Positions 43,266-52,151 of a stretch of 64,000 bases of DNA are shown piece after piece. Both the position numbers and the translations under genes were made by a program. Origin of the DNA: Hymenobacter aerilatus (GTDB lineage: Bacteria; Bacteroidota; Bacteroidia; Cytophagales; Hymenobacteraceae). The notes beneath the pieces are model-generated. The model saw only the letters and a program-made list of their open reading frames with translations, had not been told where the DNA came from and made no database searches. Numbering within the stretch: the stretch's first letter is position 1; each line of letters opens with the position of its first letter. The DNA is taken from positions 4,816,501 through 4,880,500 of the forward strand of contig NZ_CP095053.1 of assembly GCF_022921095.1 (NCBI RefSeq), read 5' to 3'.

Positions 43266-45878
43266 GTGAAACTCTATCTCTTATTGGCGGCTCTGCTGCT
43301 CACGCTGTCCGCGCACGCCCAGCTCAGCGAGTCCTTCGCCGACGGCGACTTCACCCAAAACCCGCTCTGGACCGGCGACGCGGCCGGCTTCGTCATCAAC
43401 GCGCAAAAGCAACTGCAAACCAACGGCCCAGCCGTAACAGGAACACAGTTGCAGCTTGTCACGCCCTGCCAGGCCGTAACAGGCACTACCTGGGAGTTTT
43501 GGGTGAACATTAAGAACGCCGTAAGCAGCGGCAACTACGCCGACGTGTGGCTGGTAGCAGACCGTGCCGACCTGAAAACCAGCGGCACGCAGGGCTACTT
43601 CGTGCGGCTGGGTGGCACCCCTAAGGAAGTGGCGCTGTTCCGTAAAAATGCCACCGGCAGTCCTGCGTATGTGGTAGATGGGCAGGACAATACGCTCACG
43701 TCTAGCACCAACAACCTAGTGCGGGTGCGCGTGACGCGCTCCGTGCAGAACGTGTGGACGCTAGAGCGCGACCTGACCGGCGGCCATACGTTTACCACGG
43801 AAGGTACCGGTACCGATGCCACACACCAGCGAGGTGGCTACGTAGGAGTAGTTGTTACCTACTCGTCAGCCAACAGTCAAAAGTATTTCTTCACTGATTT
43901 TCGGGTGACGGACACCGCGCCGCCTACCCCCATGAAAGCCGCAGCCACGGCCATCCGGCAGTTCGATGTGATGTTCAACGAGCCTGTAGCACCGGGCATT
44001 GGTGCTACCAGTTTCAGGCTGGTGGGAGCCGGGGCACCGGCCATTCTCAGCGCCGAGCGTGATGTTACGGACCCCGTCGTGGTGCATCTCACTTGCGCCG
44101 CCAACCTGCCGTTGGGTAGTAACACCGTGGAGGTGCGCCAGGTGGCCGACTTGTACGGCAACGCGGCGGTAGGGCCGCTTACAGTAGGCTTCGTAAATAA
44201 TGGGTTTGCCGTGGCGCCGGCACTCAACCAAGTGCTTATCACCGAAATACTAGCCAACGAAACGCCGGTAGTAGGGCTGCCGGCCTCGGAGTATGTGGAG
44301 GTGCACAACCCCAGTGCCACGGCCGTGCTGGACTTAGCGGGCGTGCGACTACTGAAGCCCGGTAGCACCGGCAATCCGGCGGTATTTCCGGCCGGGGCGG
44401 TGCTGTTGCCGGGCGAGTATGCCGTGGTATGCGGCAACACGCGGGCCGGGCAGTTTGCCGGCATAGGCAAGGTGTTTGGGCTGACGAATTTCCCCAGCCT
44501 TACCAACGCCGGCGACCAACTGGTGTTGCGCAGTCGTACGGGCCAAACGCTGTTCGAAATCAGCTACTCCGATACGTGGTACAAGGACGCCACCAAGAAA
44601 AACGGCGGCTGGGCCCTGGAAATGGTAGATACCGCCAACCCTTGCGCCGGCCTTAGCAACTGGACCGCCAGCCAGGACCCGAGCGGTGGCACACCCGGTC
44701 GCGCCAACTCCGTGCGCGCCACCAACCCTGACCAAACGCCGCCCGCGCTGCTGCGGGCGCTGGCTACCAGTCCTACTACTATTCGGTTGTATTTTGGGGA
44801 AAAGCTGGATAGCGCCGCAGTATCCAATGCGGCGCTGTACGCGCTGAGCGCAGGAGTTACCATAACAAGGGCCATAGCTGTGCCCCACGATTTTCAGGCC
44901 GTAGACCTTACGCTGGGCACGGCACTGCAACCCAACCAGCCGCTTACTGTGACGGTGCAGCGCGCCGTAGACTGCGTAGGCAATGCCACCGGCACAGCGG
45001 CTACCGCCACGTTTGCCCTACCCGGCACGGCCGCGCCCGGCGACGTAGTCGTTAATGAGATTCTGTTCAACCCGCGCACCTATGCGGTGGATTTTGTGGA
45101 ATTGCTGAACCGCTCCGATAAGTACCTGGATGTGCAGGGCTGGACCCTTAGCAACCATAAGCCCGACGGCACCCTGGACACCAAGCCCGTAACGGCCGCG
45201 CCCTACGTGCTGGCCCCGCGCCAGTTGGTAGTCCTCACGGAGCGCCCCGATATCGTGCAGGCGCAGTATCCTACCTCACACGATGCAGCGGCTTTCTTGA
45301 AGATGTCTGCCCTGCCTACCTACCCTGATGATGCCGGAATTGTGAGCGTCAGCTCAGCCACTGGCGTGCTGCTCGACCGGTATGCATATGATAAAGGACA
45401 GCATTTGGCCCTGCTCAGCGACCTGGATGGGGTGTCGTTGGAGCGCATCCGGGCCGACGGGCCGAGCGTGGCGGGCAACTTTCACTCGGCGGCTAGCGCC
45501 ATGGGCTACGCTACGCCGGGTAGGACCAACTCGCAATACCAAGATGACCCCGGCGGCGACAAGCTGTTTCGGCTGGAGCCTGAGGTATTCACGCCCGACG
45601 AAGACGGGCAGCAGGATTTCACTACCCTGAACTATCAGCTCGATCAACCCGGCTACGTCATCACAGTTACTGTCTATGATGCGCAGGGTCGTCTCACGCG
45701 CCGTCTCGTACGCAACGAAACCCTACCCCTTAGTGGTTTTGTACAGTGGGATGGTCTTACCGACCAAGGCCGTAAAGCGCCCGTAGGAGCCTACATAATG
45801 CTAATCGAGCTGCTACACCCGGCCAGTGGCAGCCAGCGACAATACAAGAAGACAGTAGTAGTAGGCGCCCGGATGTAG
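43266..45878 (+). CDS. Secreted lamin-tail-domain protein with FlgD-like C-terminus
   Basis: About 870 residues from a GTG at 43266, chosen because it gives the clean signal peptide KLYLLLAALLLTLSAHAQ; the frame opens at 43203. Two lamin-tail-like domains are visible: VLITEILANETPVVGLPASE at about 320 and VVVNEILFNPRTYAVDFVEL at about 595. Ig-like linkers lie between. The end (EVFTPDEDGQQDF, VYDAQGRLTRRLV, WDGLTDQGRKAPVGAYIMLI) is a FlgD Ig-like/type IX-style sorting region. Probably a cell-surface protein; no enzymatic domain seen. Confidence 0.82.
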   Translation: MKLYLLLAALLLTLSAHAQLSESFADGDFTQNPLWTGDAAGFVINAQKQLQTNGPAVTGTQLQLVTPCQAVTGTTWEFWVNIKNAVSSGNYADVWLVADRADLKTSGTQGYFVRLGGTPKEVALFRKNATGSPAYVVDGQDNTLTSSTNNLVRVRVTRSVQNVWTLERDLTGGHTFTTEGTGTDATHQRGGYVGVVVTYSSANSQKYFFTDFRVTDTAPPTPMKAAATAIRQFDVMFNEPVAPGIGATSFRLVGAGAPAILSAERDVTDPVVVHLTCAANLPLGSNTVEVRQVADLYGNAAVGPLTVGFVNNGFAVAPALNQVLITEILANETPVVGLPASEYVEVHNPSATAVLDLAGVRLLKPGSTGNPAVFPAGAVLLPGEYAVVCGNTRAGQFAGIGKVFGLTNFPSLTNAGDQLVLRSRTGQTLFEISYSDTWYKDATKKNGGWALEMVDTANPCAGLSNWTASQDPSGGTPGRANSVRATNPDQTPPALLRALATSPTTIRLYFGEKLDSAAVSNAALYALSAGVTITRAIAVPHDFQAVDLTLGTALQPNQPLTVTVQRAVDCVGNATGTAATATFALPGTAAPGDVVVNEILFNPRTYAVDFVELLNRSDKYLDVQGWTLSNHKPDGTLDTKPVTAAPYVLAPRQLVVLTERPDIVQAQYPTSHDAAAFLKMSALPTYPDDAGIVSVSSATGVLLDRYAYDKGQHLALLSDLDGVSLERIRADGPSVAGNFHSAASAMGYATPGRTNSQYQDDPGGDKLFRLEPEVFTPDEDGQQDFTTLNYQLDQPGYVITVTVYDAQGRLTRRLVRNETLPLSGFVQWDGLTDQGRKAPVGAYIMLIELLHPASGSQRQYKKTVVVGARM

Positions 45879-45940
45879 GAGAGAATGTTGAATGGAGCGC
45901 GTGGATGGGGAATACGTTTTGCAGCTACTGCCTAAAAAAC

Positions 45941-45984
45941 ACGGCCCCGGTTCGACCTGCTAAGAGCAGCCGAACCGGGGCCGT
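45941..45984. terminator. Bidirectional terminator between the lamin-tail gene and the small lipoprotein gene
   Basis: A perfect 14-bp stem (45941-45954 with 45971-45984) with a 16-base loop, preceded by A's and followed by T's. Confidence 0.8.
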
Positions 45985-46003
45985 TTTACTGACGCTGCAA
46001 CGC

Positions 46004-46288
46004 CTAGTTGGCGCCTGTGGTGCCCATGCCGCCACTAGTGCTGCCTGCGGTGCTGCCTGTAGTACCAGTGCTGCCTGTGGTACCGGCGCCGCTGGCATTG
46101 CCGGCGCTATCGGCCATGCCGGCGTCGGTGGCGGCATCAACGCGAGGAGAGAGTTGCTCTTGCTCAGCGGTGGTTTCGGGGTTGCCATTGCCAGCTTGAT
46201 TGGCCTCACTGGTGGTGTTGCTACGGCAGGAGCCTAGCGTGGTGGTAAGCAGCGCAACAGCGGCAACTGCAGAAAGAATACGTTTCAT
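46004..46288 (-). CDS. Small Gly/Ser/Thr-rich lipoprotein
   Basis: A 94-residue lipoprotein (MKRILSAVAAVALLTTTLGSC) whose mature part is low-complexity, ending in repeated GTTGSTG units. No domain is recognised. Proteins of this kind are common and poorly conserved. Confidence 0.65.
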   Translation of the reverse strand: MKRILSAVAAVALLTTTLGSCRSNTTSEANQAGNGNPETTAEQEQLSPRVDAATDAGMADSAGNASGAGTTGSTGTTGSTAGSTSGGMGTTGAN

Positions 46289-46386
46289 TGCGGAAGGAAA
46301 TAAGAAAAGGTGTGGTTTTGTGATGTTACCGCGGAAAGTCAGACAAGGTTGTATTCTGGCTGAAAATCAAGCGCCAGCAGTGGCCT

Positions 46387-46749
46387 GTGGCATTACACAT
46401 TCCTTTCGCGCAGGCAGGCGTCCAACAGGTACCACGCACCACAGGCCCTATCTTGCAGCAGGCCGGTAACCTCAACAATACCCTGCTTATGACCTTCTCG
46501 GAGTTTGGACGCCGCGTGAGCCAGAACGCCAGCAACGGCACCGCCAACAACGTACTCCTACTCGGCGGCGGCCTCAAAAAGCAAGGCATCCTTAACGACG
46601 CGCCCAACCTACAAGACTTCAACTAAGACGACTTGGAGTATCAGCTAGACTTTCGCTCCGTCTGCGCCACCATACTCCGCGACTGGCTCTAGACCGACGA
46701 CAAGGCTATTCTGGGTAGCGAATTCGAGCGGCTGAGCGGATTAGTATAA
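46387..46749 (+). pseudogene. 3' remnant of a DUF1501 family gene
   Basis: One frame reads GPILQQAGNLNNTLLMTFSE, FGRRVSQNAS, GTANNVLLLGGGLKKQGI and NLQDFN, the C-terminal part of DUF1501 (sulfatase-like, Tat-exported) proteins. A TAA at 46624-46626 is followed in the same frame by DDLEYQLDFRSVCATILRDW, a TAG at 46690-46692, then TDDKAILGSEFERL and a final TAA at 46747. The N-terminal three quarters are missing. No frameshift is needed, only two nonsense codons, so decay is fairly recent. Confidence 0.85.
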
Positions 46750-46807
46750 ACGTGTTCAGTGGATAACCGATATGCAAATGCATATCGGTTATCCACTGAA
46801 CACGTTT
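46748..46807. repeat. Perfect 29-bp inverted repeat with 2-base spacer
   Basis: Arms 46748-46776 and 46779-46807 are perfectly complementary around AA. The left arm begins inside the last stop codon of the DUF1501 remnant and the right arm ends 16 bases before the stop of the convergent lipoprotein gene. No T-run follows on either strand. Confidence 0.85.
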
Positions 46808-46823
46808 GTAGGTTGATATAAGA

Positions 46824-47543
46824 CTAAAGCTGCGGCTTCTTTGACACGTATAGGGTGCCGTTTGATTTTTCGCAGTATTTGAAATTTTCTCGCTGACCAC
46901 ATAGGGGCGCAGATGCCGTCACATACAGGCGAGACTTGGTATCGAAAGAAATGCTATTGATCTGATGGTCTTGGGGAAGCACTAATTTCTGGCCCGCAGC
47001 AGATGTAATACCAATACTTTCAATGTACGAACTGCTAGAATTCGGTGAAGTCGGCGTCAGCAGATACTCAATACTATATAACGTACCGGAAGGGGATGCG
47101 ACTTTGTTTAGGGGCACACGTGGTTCCGTGTACTCACGCCGCCAATTGCGATATACCTGCCACGTTATCCCTTGGTCGACACTGTAATGCGCGGCGCCAA
47201 AGGCAAACTGTATTTGGGTATTCGTAGCAGAATTTGCGCCTCCATTCAGGGTCAATAGGGTGTCCTGCTGCTGCGAGAAGCCAAACAGCCCGATGTTGCT
47301 GCTGTACTTGCTCTGCTGCCAAGTCTTGCCGCGGTCCTGGGTGTAGTAGATCTGGTAGCGGGTAGTAATAACTAGCGTCCCGTCGATGTCGCCGGCTACG
47401 GCCTCAATAGCGCGGTCGTCGGGGGCACGCAGCACATACCAGTCGGCGGTTTCGGTGGGTGCCAGCTCGGGGGTAGCGTCGTTGTCTTTTTGGCAGGCGC
47501 TCAGGCTAGCGAGAAGTGCACCGTACAGTAATACACGTTTCAT
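46824..47543 (-). CDS. Lipoprotein with BNR-like repeats
   Basis: A 239-residue lipoprotein (MKRVLLYGALLASLSAC). Two Asp-box motifs of the BNR/sialidase propeller type are visible: YYTQDRGKTWQQ at about 67 and YSVDQGITWQVY at about 118. A complete propeller would need more blades, so this is likely a short propeller-like surface protein. It sits between two DUF1501 remnants. Function unknown. Confidence 0.65.
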   Translation of the reverse strand: MKRVLLYGALLASLSACQKDNDATPELAPTETADWYVLRAPDDRAIEAVAGDIDGTLVITTRYQIYYTQDRGKTWQQSKYSSNIGLFGFSQQQDTLLTLNGGANSATNTQIQFAFGAAHYSVDQGITWQVYRNWRREYTEPRVPLNKVASPSGTLYSIEYLLTPTSPNSSSSYIESIGITSAAGQKLVLPQDHQINSISFDTKSRLYVTASAPLCGQRENFKYCEKSNGTLYVSKKPQL

Positions 47544-47658
47544 AGTATAGAGTTAAGGATAAAAGAACGCCACGAAGATACTGGCTGTCAGCTATACCTG
47601 ATGTTGTTCGATTTGAATAAATACCAAGCTGTTACTGGTAGCCATCCAAGGCTCATAG

Positions 47659-47709
47659 GCCGACAGCACACCCATCTTGGATAGCAAGTTTGAGCGCCTG
47701 AATAGGTAG
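47659..47709 (+). pseudogene. Second, smaller DUF1501 3' remnant
   Basis: The plus strand reads ADSTPILDSKFERLNR then TAG, matching the last residues of DUF1501 proteins and aligning with TDDKAILGSEFERL of the remnant at 46387-46749. A TAG directly precedes it, at the same relative place as in the other remnant. Further upstream homology is decayed. No promoter or other gene is seen in the remaining bases of 47544-47853. Confidence 0.6.
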
Positions 47710-47853
47710 ATATAAGCTAAACTGTGGGCTGGTTGTAAAGCTGAAGCGTAGGCAAATCGTCCCGGATAAAAAGCAGTAGCTCGACAATATCCATTGAGTA
47801 TCAGGTGCGTAGAAGCATGCGTAACTCACTTCTTTCACCAAACGCTTCCCCTC

Positions 47854-48237
47854 ATGAAAATCCTGTCTCCCTCTGCGCACGGTATTATGGACTACCTCAC
47901 CGTCGCTTTTTTTGCGCTGGCGCCTACCCTCTTTGGTTTCACGGGTACCTACGCCACAGTGTGCTACGTACTGGCGGCCGGCTACCTGCTCATCACCCTG
48001 CTCACAGCCTTCCCTATGGGCGTGGTAAAGATGATTCCTTTCCCGATACATGGCCGGCTAGAACTGATAAGCGGACTGGTATTTCTGGTTTCGCCCTGGC
48101 TGTTTGGCTTCGCCGATGACAACCTGACGGCCCGCAACCTCTTCGTTGCTTCGGGGGTAGTATTTCTGTTGGTGTGGTTTATCACCGACTGGCACGCCGA
48201 AACCCGGAGCGTAGCCACAGACACGCCCCGAATCTAA
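47854..48237 (+). CDS. SPW-repeat membrane protein
   Basis: A 127-residue membrane protein with four helices and an internal duplication: SAHGIMDYLTVAFFALAPTL (then FGF) and PIHGRLELISGLVFLVSPWL (then FGF). The second copy carries the SPW motif that names the family. The ATG at 47854 gives MKILSPSAHGIMDYL. Function unknown in the family. Confidence 0.82.
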   Translation: MKILSPSAHGIMDYLTVAFFALAPTLFGFTGTYATVCYVLAAGYLLITLLTAFPMGVVKMIPFPIHGRLELISGLVFLVSPWLFGFADDNLTARNLFVASGVVFLLVWFITDWHAETRSVATDTPRI

Positions 48238-48258
48238 CAGGCTCTATGTTTTCCAAAC

Positions 48259-48293
48259 AAAACGGCCCGCCAATATGCTTGGCGGGCCGTTTT
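48259..48293. terminator. Bidirectional terminator between the SPW and transporter-like genes
   Basis: A perfect 15-bp stem (48259-48273 with 48279-48293), 5-base loop, A's before and T's after, between convergent genes. Confidence 0.85.
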
Positions 48294-48315
48294 GCGTGAA
48301 AGCGGGGTAGCTATA

Positions 48316-49173
48316 CTACAACCGGAAGCTGAACCCTACAAAATACTCGTGGTCGGTTTGGCGGTTGAGAGCGAGGTGCGTACCGATGTCAAATTGCAGG
48401 TTCTTGCTGATGTCGAACTGCGGCCCTAGGTTCAAGCTGGCTTGCCAGCTGTTCTGGCGCGTGTCCCAGCGGCCTACCACCTCCACAAAGCCTTCCAGCC
48501 ACTCCGTGAATTCCTTATCGATAGTGAAGGTAGGGGTAAGTTGCAGGTAGTGCACAGCCGATTCGCGGTTGTACATCCACTCGGCCGCCGTTTGGGCACC
48601 CACGTTCCAATCGTTTGGCAGTTTGTAGATGGCGGGCACCAGCACGCCATATTCCACAGCGCCATCGCCTACCTGCTTGCCGGTGGGTAAGCGCACGTAG
48701 CCAATGGCCGCCAGCGCAAAAGGCTTATTGTCGTCGCCGATGATGTTGCGCTTGAGGCGCACCACCATATCGCCCATGCGGGCCTGCCGCTCTGGCTCGG
48801 CGGTTGCTTTGTCTTCCCAGTGCTTGCTGATGGTGTACGAATTGAGGCCTATTTGAAAATCGGTCTGATTGGTCAGGCCAATTTTCATCAGCACGTGGTT
48901 GAGGTAGAGCGACCGGTCGCGGGCGTCGCCGTCGCGGGAGTTAATCAGGCGGAGCCCGTCACTTTCCAGTTGGAAGTGGCCCGCATCTACCGTATAAGGG
49001 CTTTCTGTAATGCCGGGACGGTCGGGCACCATAGGGCGCATGTATTTGCGCGGGGTAGGGTGCAACAGGTCGTACCGGCTTTTATCAACCGGGATTGTAT
49101 CGTTGGTTTGGGCGCGGGCGCTCAGGCCAACGACCAGCAGTGGCGCTAGAAGCCAGTAGTAGAAGTGGGGCAT
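48316..49173 (-). CDS. Outer-membrane transporter-like protein (phenol MetA-degradation family)
   Basis: A 285-residue protein with a signal peptide (LLAPLLVVGLSARAQ) and an all-beta body ending in aromatic EYFVGFSFRL. MVPDRPGITESPYTVDAGHFQLES is the typical opening of the Phenol_MetA_deg/transporter family of outer-membrane barrels in Bacteroidota. The substrate is unknown. It starts 52 bases after the response regulator stop and may belong to that transcript. Confidence 0.78.
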   Translation of the reverse strand: MPHFYYWLLAPLLVVGLSARAQTNDTIPVDKSRYDLLHPTPRKYMRPMVPDRPGITESPYTVDAGHFQLESDGLRLINSRDGDARDRSLYLNHVLMKIGLTNQTDFQIGLNSYTISKHWEDKATAEPERQARMGDMVVRLKRNIIGDDNKPFALAAIGYVRLPTGKQVGDGAVEYGVLVPAIYKLPNDWNVGAQTAAEWMYNRESAVHYLQLTPTFTIDKEFTEWLEGFVEVVGRWDTRQNSWQASLNLGPQFDISKNLQFDIGTHLALNRQTDHEYFVGFSFRL

Positions 49174-49225
49174 AGGAAAAAAATAGAGCGGAGTGTTTAA
49201 CCCAGCAGATCCGTACGAGAAAAAC

Positions 49226-49636
49226 TTACGCCGAAAAATGGTCCTGCAAAATGGTGCGTACCTTCTCGGCAGTGAGGGGCTTGCTTACAAAGCCCGCTAC
49301 GGTGTCGAGCTGCTGCACGCGCTCTATATCGCGCGGGTGTAGCGAGGTGGTCAGCATCACAATCACAATGGCTTTTTGCTCGGCCAAGGGTAGGTGCTGG
49401 TAAGCCTCCAGAAACTGAATGCCATTCATGCCGGGCATGTTCACGTCCAGCAACACTAGGTTGGGGCACTCGGTGGTAGGCGGCAAGCAGTGCTGGGTTA
49501 GCATAGTCAGGGCCTGCTGCCCGTCTTGCGCCACCAGAATGTTGGAGGTAATAGCTAGGCGACGGAGCAGGGACTGATTCAGAAAATTGGTGGTTTGGTC
49601 GTCGTCGACGAGCAAAATACCGGAAAGCTGAGCCAT
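49226..49636 (-). CDS. Single-domain response regulator
   Basis: A 136-residue CheY-like receiver with the acidic pocket DDD (11-13), phospho-acceptor Asp64 in LVLLDVNMPGMNG, Thr in VMLTTSLHP and Lys in GFVSKPL (about 119). It has no output domain, so it acts through protein contacts or phosphorelay. Its gene starts 38 bases after the upstream histidine kinase stop, making a cognate pair likely. Confidence 0.93.
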   Translation of the reverse strand: MAQLSGILLVDDDQTTNFLNQSLLRRLAITSNILVAQDGQQALTMLTQHCLPPTTECPNLVLLDVNMPGMNGIQFLEAYQHLPLAEQKAIVIVMLTTSLHPRDIERVQQLDTVAGFVSKPLTAEKVRTILQDHFSA

Positions 49637-49674
49637 AGAGGGGAGAAGTGCGGGCTTGCGCGCCTATACGTGCT

Positions 49675-51789
49675 TCAACGGCGGAAGTAGACAGAAAACG
49701 TAGAACCTACCCCCGGTGCGCTTTCTACCGTTAGCTTGCCGCCCATATTCTCCACCACCCGTTTCACGATATATAACCCAATACCCGAGCCCTCGATGCC
49801 CACGTGAAAGCGGCGAAACATGGTAAATAGCTCGGTTTGCTGGTGCTCGTTCAGTCCCAATCCGTTGTCTTGCACTGCCAGCACAGTGTACTCGGGTTGC
49901 TGGTAGCAACGGATGCGTACGTGCGGAGTGCGCCCGGGAACGCAATATTTCAGGGCGTTACTGAGCAGGTTATACACCACCGAGCGAAGATTTTTGGGTG
50001 AAAAATCCACCGTAATACACTCCGACAACTCCTGCTCTACCTGCGCGCCGGTTTGCTCAATGAGGGGTTGTAGGTCCAGGCGCACGTCTTCCACAATGGC
50101 CGCTACGGCTACTTGCTCCACGGGTCGGTCGTGCTCTTTCTGGAGCTTCACCACGTCGCTGAGGTAGTCGAGGGTGCGCTGGAAGCGCGCAATGGCGTCC
50201 TGCATCATCAGGAGCAGAGGAGTCGTAGCGCTGGCTAGCTCACCTTCGGTAGCCAACTGGTCTTGCAGTGCATACACAAGGCCCTCGATGTTTGTGATAG
50301 GGGCCTTCAGATCGTGGGAGGCCGCATAAATGAAGTTGTCGAGGTCGATGTTGATGCGTTGCAACTGCTCGTTGGACGTGTGCAGCTGCTGCTGGGCCAG
50401 CTTACTGCTGGTAATATCAAGCACAAATCCGACGTACTCCTGCTCGCTCAGGCGCTTCCCTGCAAACCGGCCCCACCAGCGCGTGCCGTCCGGCCGGATG
50501 TACTGCTTTTCGTAGGGGGTACTTTCTCCCTGCTTTAGCAGCTCTTCCTGCAACTGAAACGTGGAGTCCATAAACTCAGGCAGGGTCAGCTCGTCCCAGC
50601 GCACGCGGCCACTGGCAAAGTCGACCTGGGAGTAGCCGCTCATCCGCTGAAATGCCTCATTGGCATCGGTGATGCGGCCATCCAGGTTAAAGAAGATAAC
50701 TCCTACTGTTTCAATGGAAATAGCCTTTTGCAGTCGTTCTTCCGATTGGCGGAGGGCTGCTTCGGTGCGGGTGCGCACCACGGCGTCCCAGGTGCGTTCG
50801 GCTACCTCCGCCAGTAGCTCCAGCTCTCTTTCCGACCAGTGATGCGCCTGGCGGTAGTGCATAAAGAGCACGGCCACCAAGCGGCCATTCTTCAGCAAAG
50901 GAACGTTGACGGTAGCGCCCAACTGCAACACAGCGTGGGCTTCCTTTTCGGAGGCAGTCAGGGTAGGGTCGTTGGCAATGTCGTGGCGCACCACTTTGCG
51001 GCCAGCCCGAAATTCCCGAAGCAGCTCCGGGCCGTAGTCATCGTAATGATAGCGCCCCTCTATGCTAGGCACTCCGTTGGTATAGTTGCGCGTCACCACA
51101 ATGGTTTCGCCATCGTGCTGGTCTTCAGCGTAGCCCACGCGGTCGGCCTCCAGGTACTCGCCCAGCGCACAAGCGGCCTGGTATTGCACATCAGATGGGT
51201 CGGCCAGGGGCCGCAGCCGGTCGCTGAGTTGAAGTAAGAAGGCCTGCTGCTCTTCGCGCTGGTGCAATCTTTCTTCTATCTGTTTGCGAAAACTAATGTC
51301 GTTGAACAGAATAGCTACCTGCTGCTGCTGGGGTGCGCCCACGCGAAATGCGTACACATCGTACCAGCGGCCCAGCTGCTCGGCGCGCTGCTCAAAGCGG
51401 ATGGGCTCTCCCGTCAGGGCCACGCGGCCATATATTTCAAACCAATGGTCTTCGTGCGCGGGGTGCAGCTCCCGCATGGTTTTATTCACAGCGTCGTGTA
51501 GGCCAGTCTGACGCTCAAAAGCCAGATTCGCCTCTAAGAAGCGGTAGTCTATGGGCCGTTGTTCGGCATCGAAGAGCATTTCAACCACGCAGAAGCCGCT
51601 GTCGATAGAGTTGAACAACAGCTGGTACCGGTCCTCGCCACTGTGCAGGAGCAGACCAGGCGGGCGCTGGGTAGTGAGTTGGGCAAGCTGCGCACGCAAC
51701 GCAGCATTTTGGGCTTCTAATTCCTGCTGTCTGATCTGCAATGACAGAATTTGATGCTCTGTACCTGGTAAAGAACCGGGAGAAATCAT
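49675..51789 (-). CDS. PAS-GAF-PAS sensor histidine kinase
   Basis: A 704-residue cytoplasmic kinase with no membrane helix. Order: short coiled coil (about 8-40), PAS (about 50-170), GAF (about 185-335, QAACALGEYLEADRVGYAED), PAS (about 345-465, NLDGRITDANEAFQRMSGYS), HisKA with His492 in AASHDLKAPITNIEG, and HATPase_c (about 590-704) with an N box at NLLSNALKYC and G boxes VQDNGLGL and GSGIGLYIVKRVVENMGG. It probably phosphorylates the adjacent receiver. Signal unknown; phytochrome-like GAF chromophore Cys is not evident. Confidence 0.92.
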   Translation of the reverse strand: MISPGSLPGTEHQILSLQIRQQELEAQNAALRAQLAQLTTQRPPGLLLHSGEDRYQLLFNSIDSGFCVVEMLFDAEQRPIDYRFLEANLAFERQTGLHDAVNKTMRELHPAHEDHWFEIYGRVALTGEPIRFEQRAEQLGRWYDVYAFRVGAPQQQQVAILFNDISFRKQIEERLHQREEQQAFLLQLSDRLRPLADPSDVQYQAACALGEYLEADRVGYAEDQHDGETIVVTRNYTNGVPSIEGRYHYDDYGPELLREFRAGRKVVRHDIANDPTLTASEKEAHAVLQLGATVNVPLLKNGRLVAVLFMHYRQAHHWSERELELLAEVAERTWDAVVRTRTEAALRQSEERLQKAISIETVGVIFFNLDGRITDANEAFQRMSGYSQVDFASGRVRWDELTLPEFMDSTFQLQEELLKQGESTPYEKQYIRPDGTRWWGRFAGKRLSEQEYVGFVLDITSSKLAQQQLHTSNEQLQRINIDLDNFIYAASHDLKAPITNIEGLVYALQDQLATEGELASATTPLLLMMQDAIARFQRTLDYLSDVVKLQKEHDRPVEQVAVAAIVEDVRLDLQPLIEQTGAQVEQELSECITVDFSPKNLRSVVYNLLSNALKYCVPGRTPHVRIRCYQQPEYTVLAVQDNGLGLNEHQQTELFTMFRRFHVGIEGSGIGLYIVKRVVENMGGKLTVESAPGVGSTFSVYFRR

Positions 51790-52151
51790 AACAATACAGT
51801 GTATTAGGTAGCGTCAGTTGAAAGAATAAAGATAACGCTAGTAGCGGAGCTGGCGCCGATGTTAAGTATAAGTAGGCATAGTGATAAGGTACTCCGGTAC
51901 TGTTGTGTTTCAGGAATTCGGCGCCCTTGCCTGTTAATGTTGGCTCTAAGGCGAAATAACTAGTGTAGTTTTATTCTAATGCGCATAGAAAGCAAGCAAT
52001 AAAAAGGCCCCACCGAGCAGAGTTAGAGCATCGTTATCGTAGGTAAGCAACTTACTGTCAATAGCAATATTCCGGCTCCGCTCAGCAGGGCGTGTCTTCT
52101 TCTACCCTCCGCCCTCGTACTGACTGCTAGGCCGAGTGGGACATGAACAAC
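51790..52151. other. Intergenic region between the TonB receptor and histidine kinase genes
   Basis: About 360 bases with no coding or RNA gene found. On the minus strand TATCTTTA (about 51826-51833) is one base off the -7 consensus and could serve the kinase gene. Confidence 0.35.

Noticed and set aside
45941..45984. ggttcga sequence resembling a tRNA T-arm
   Set aside because: It belongs to a perfect terminator stem; no cloverleaf can be drawn around it.
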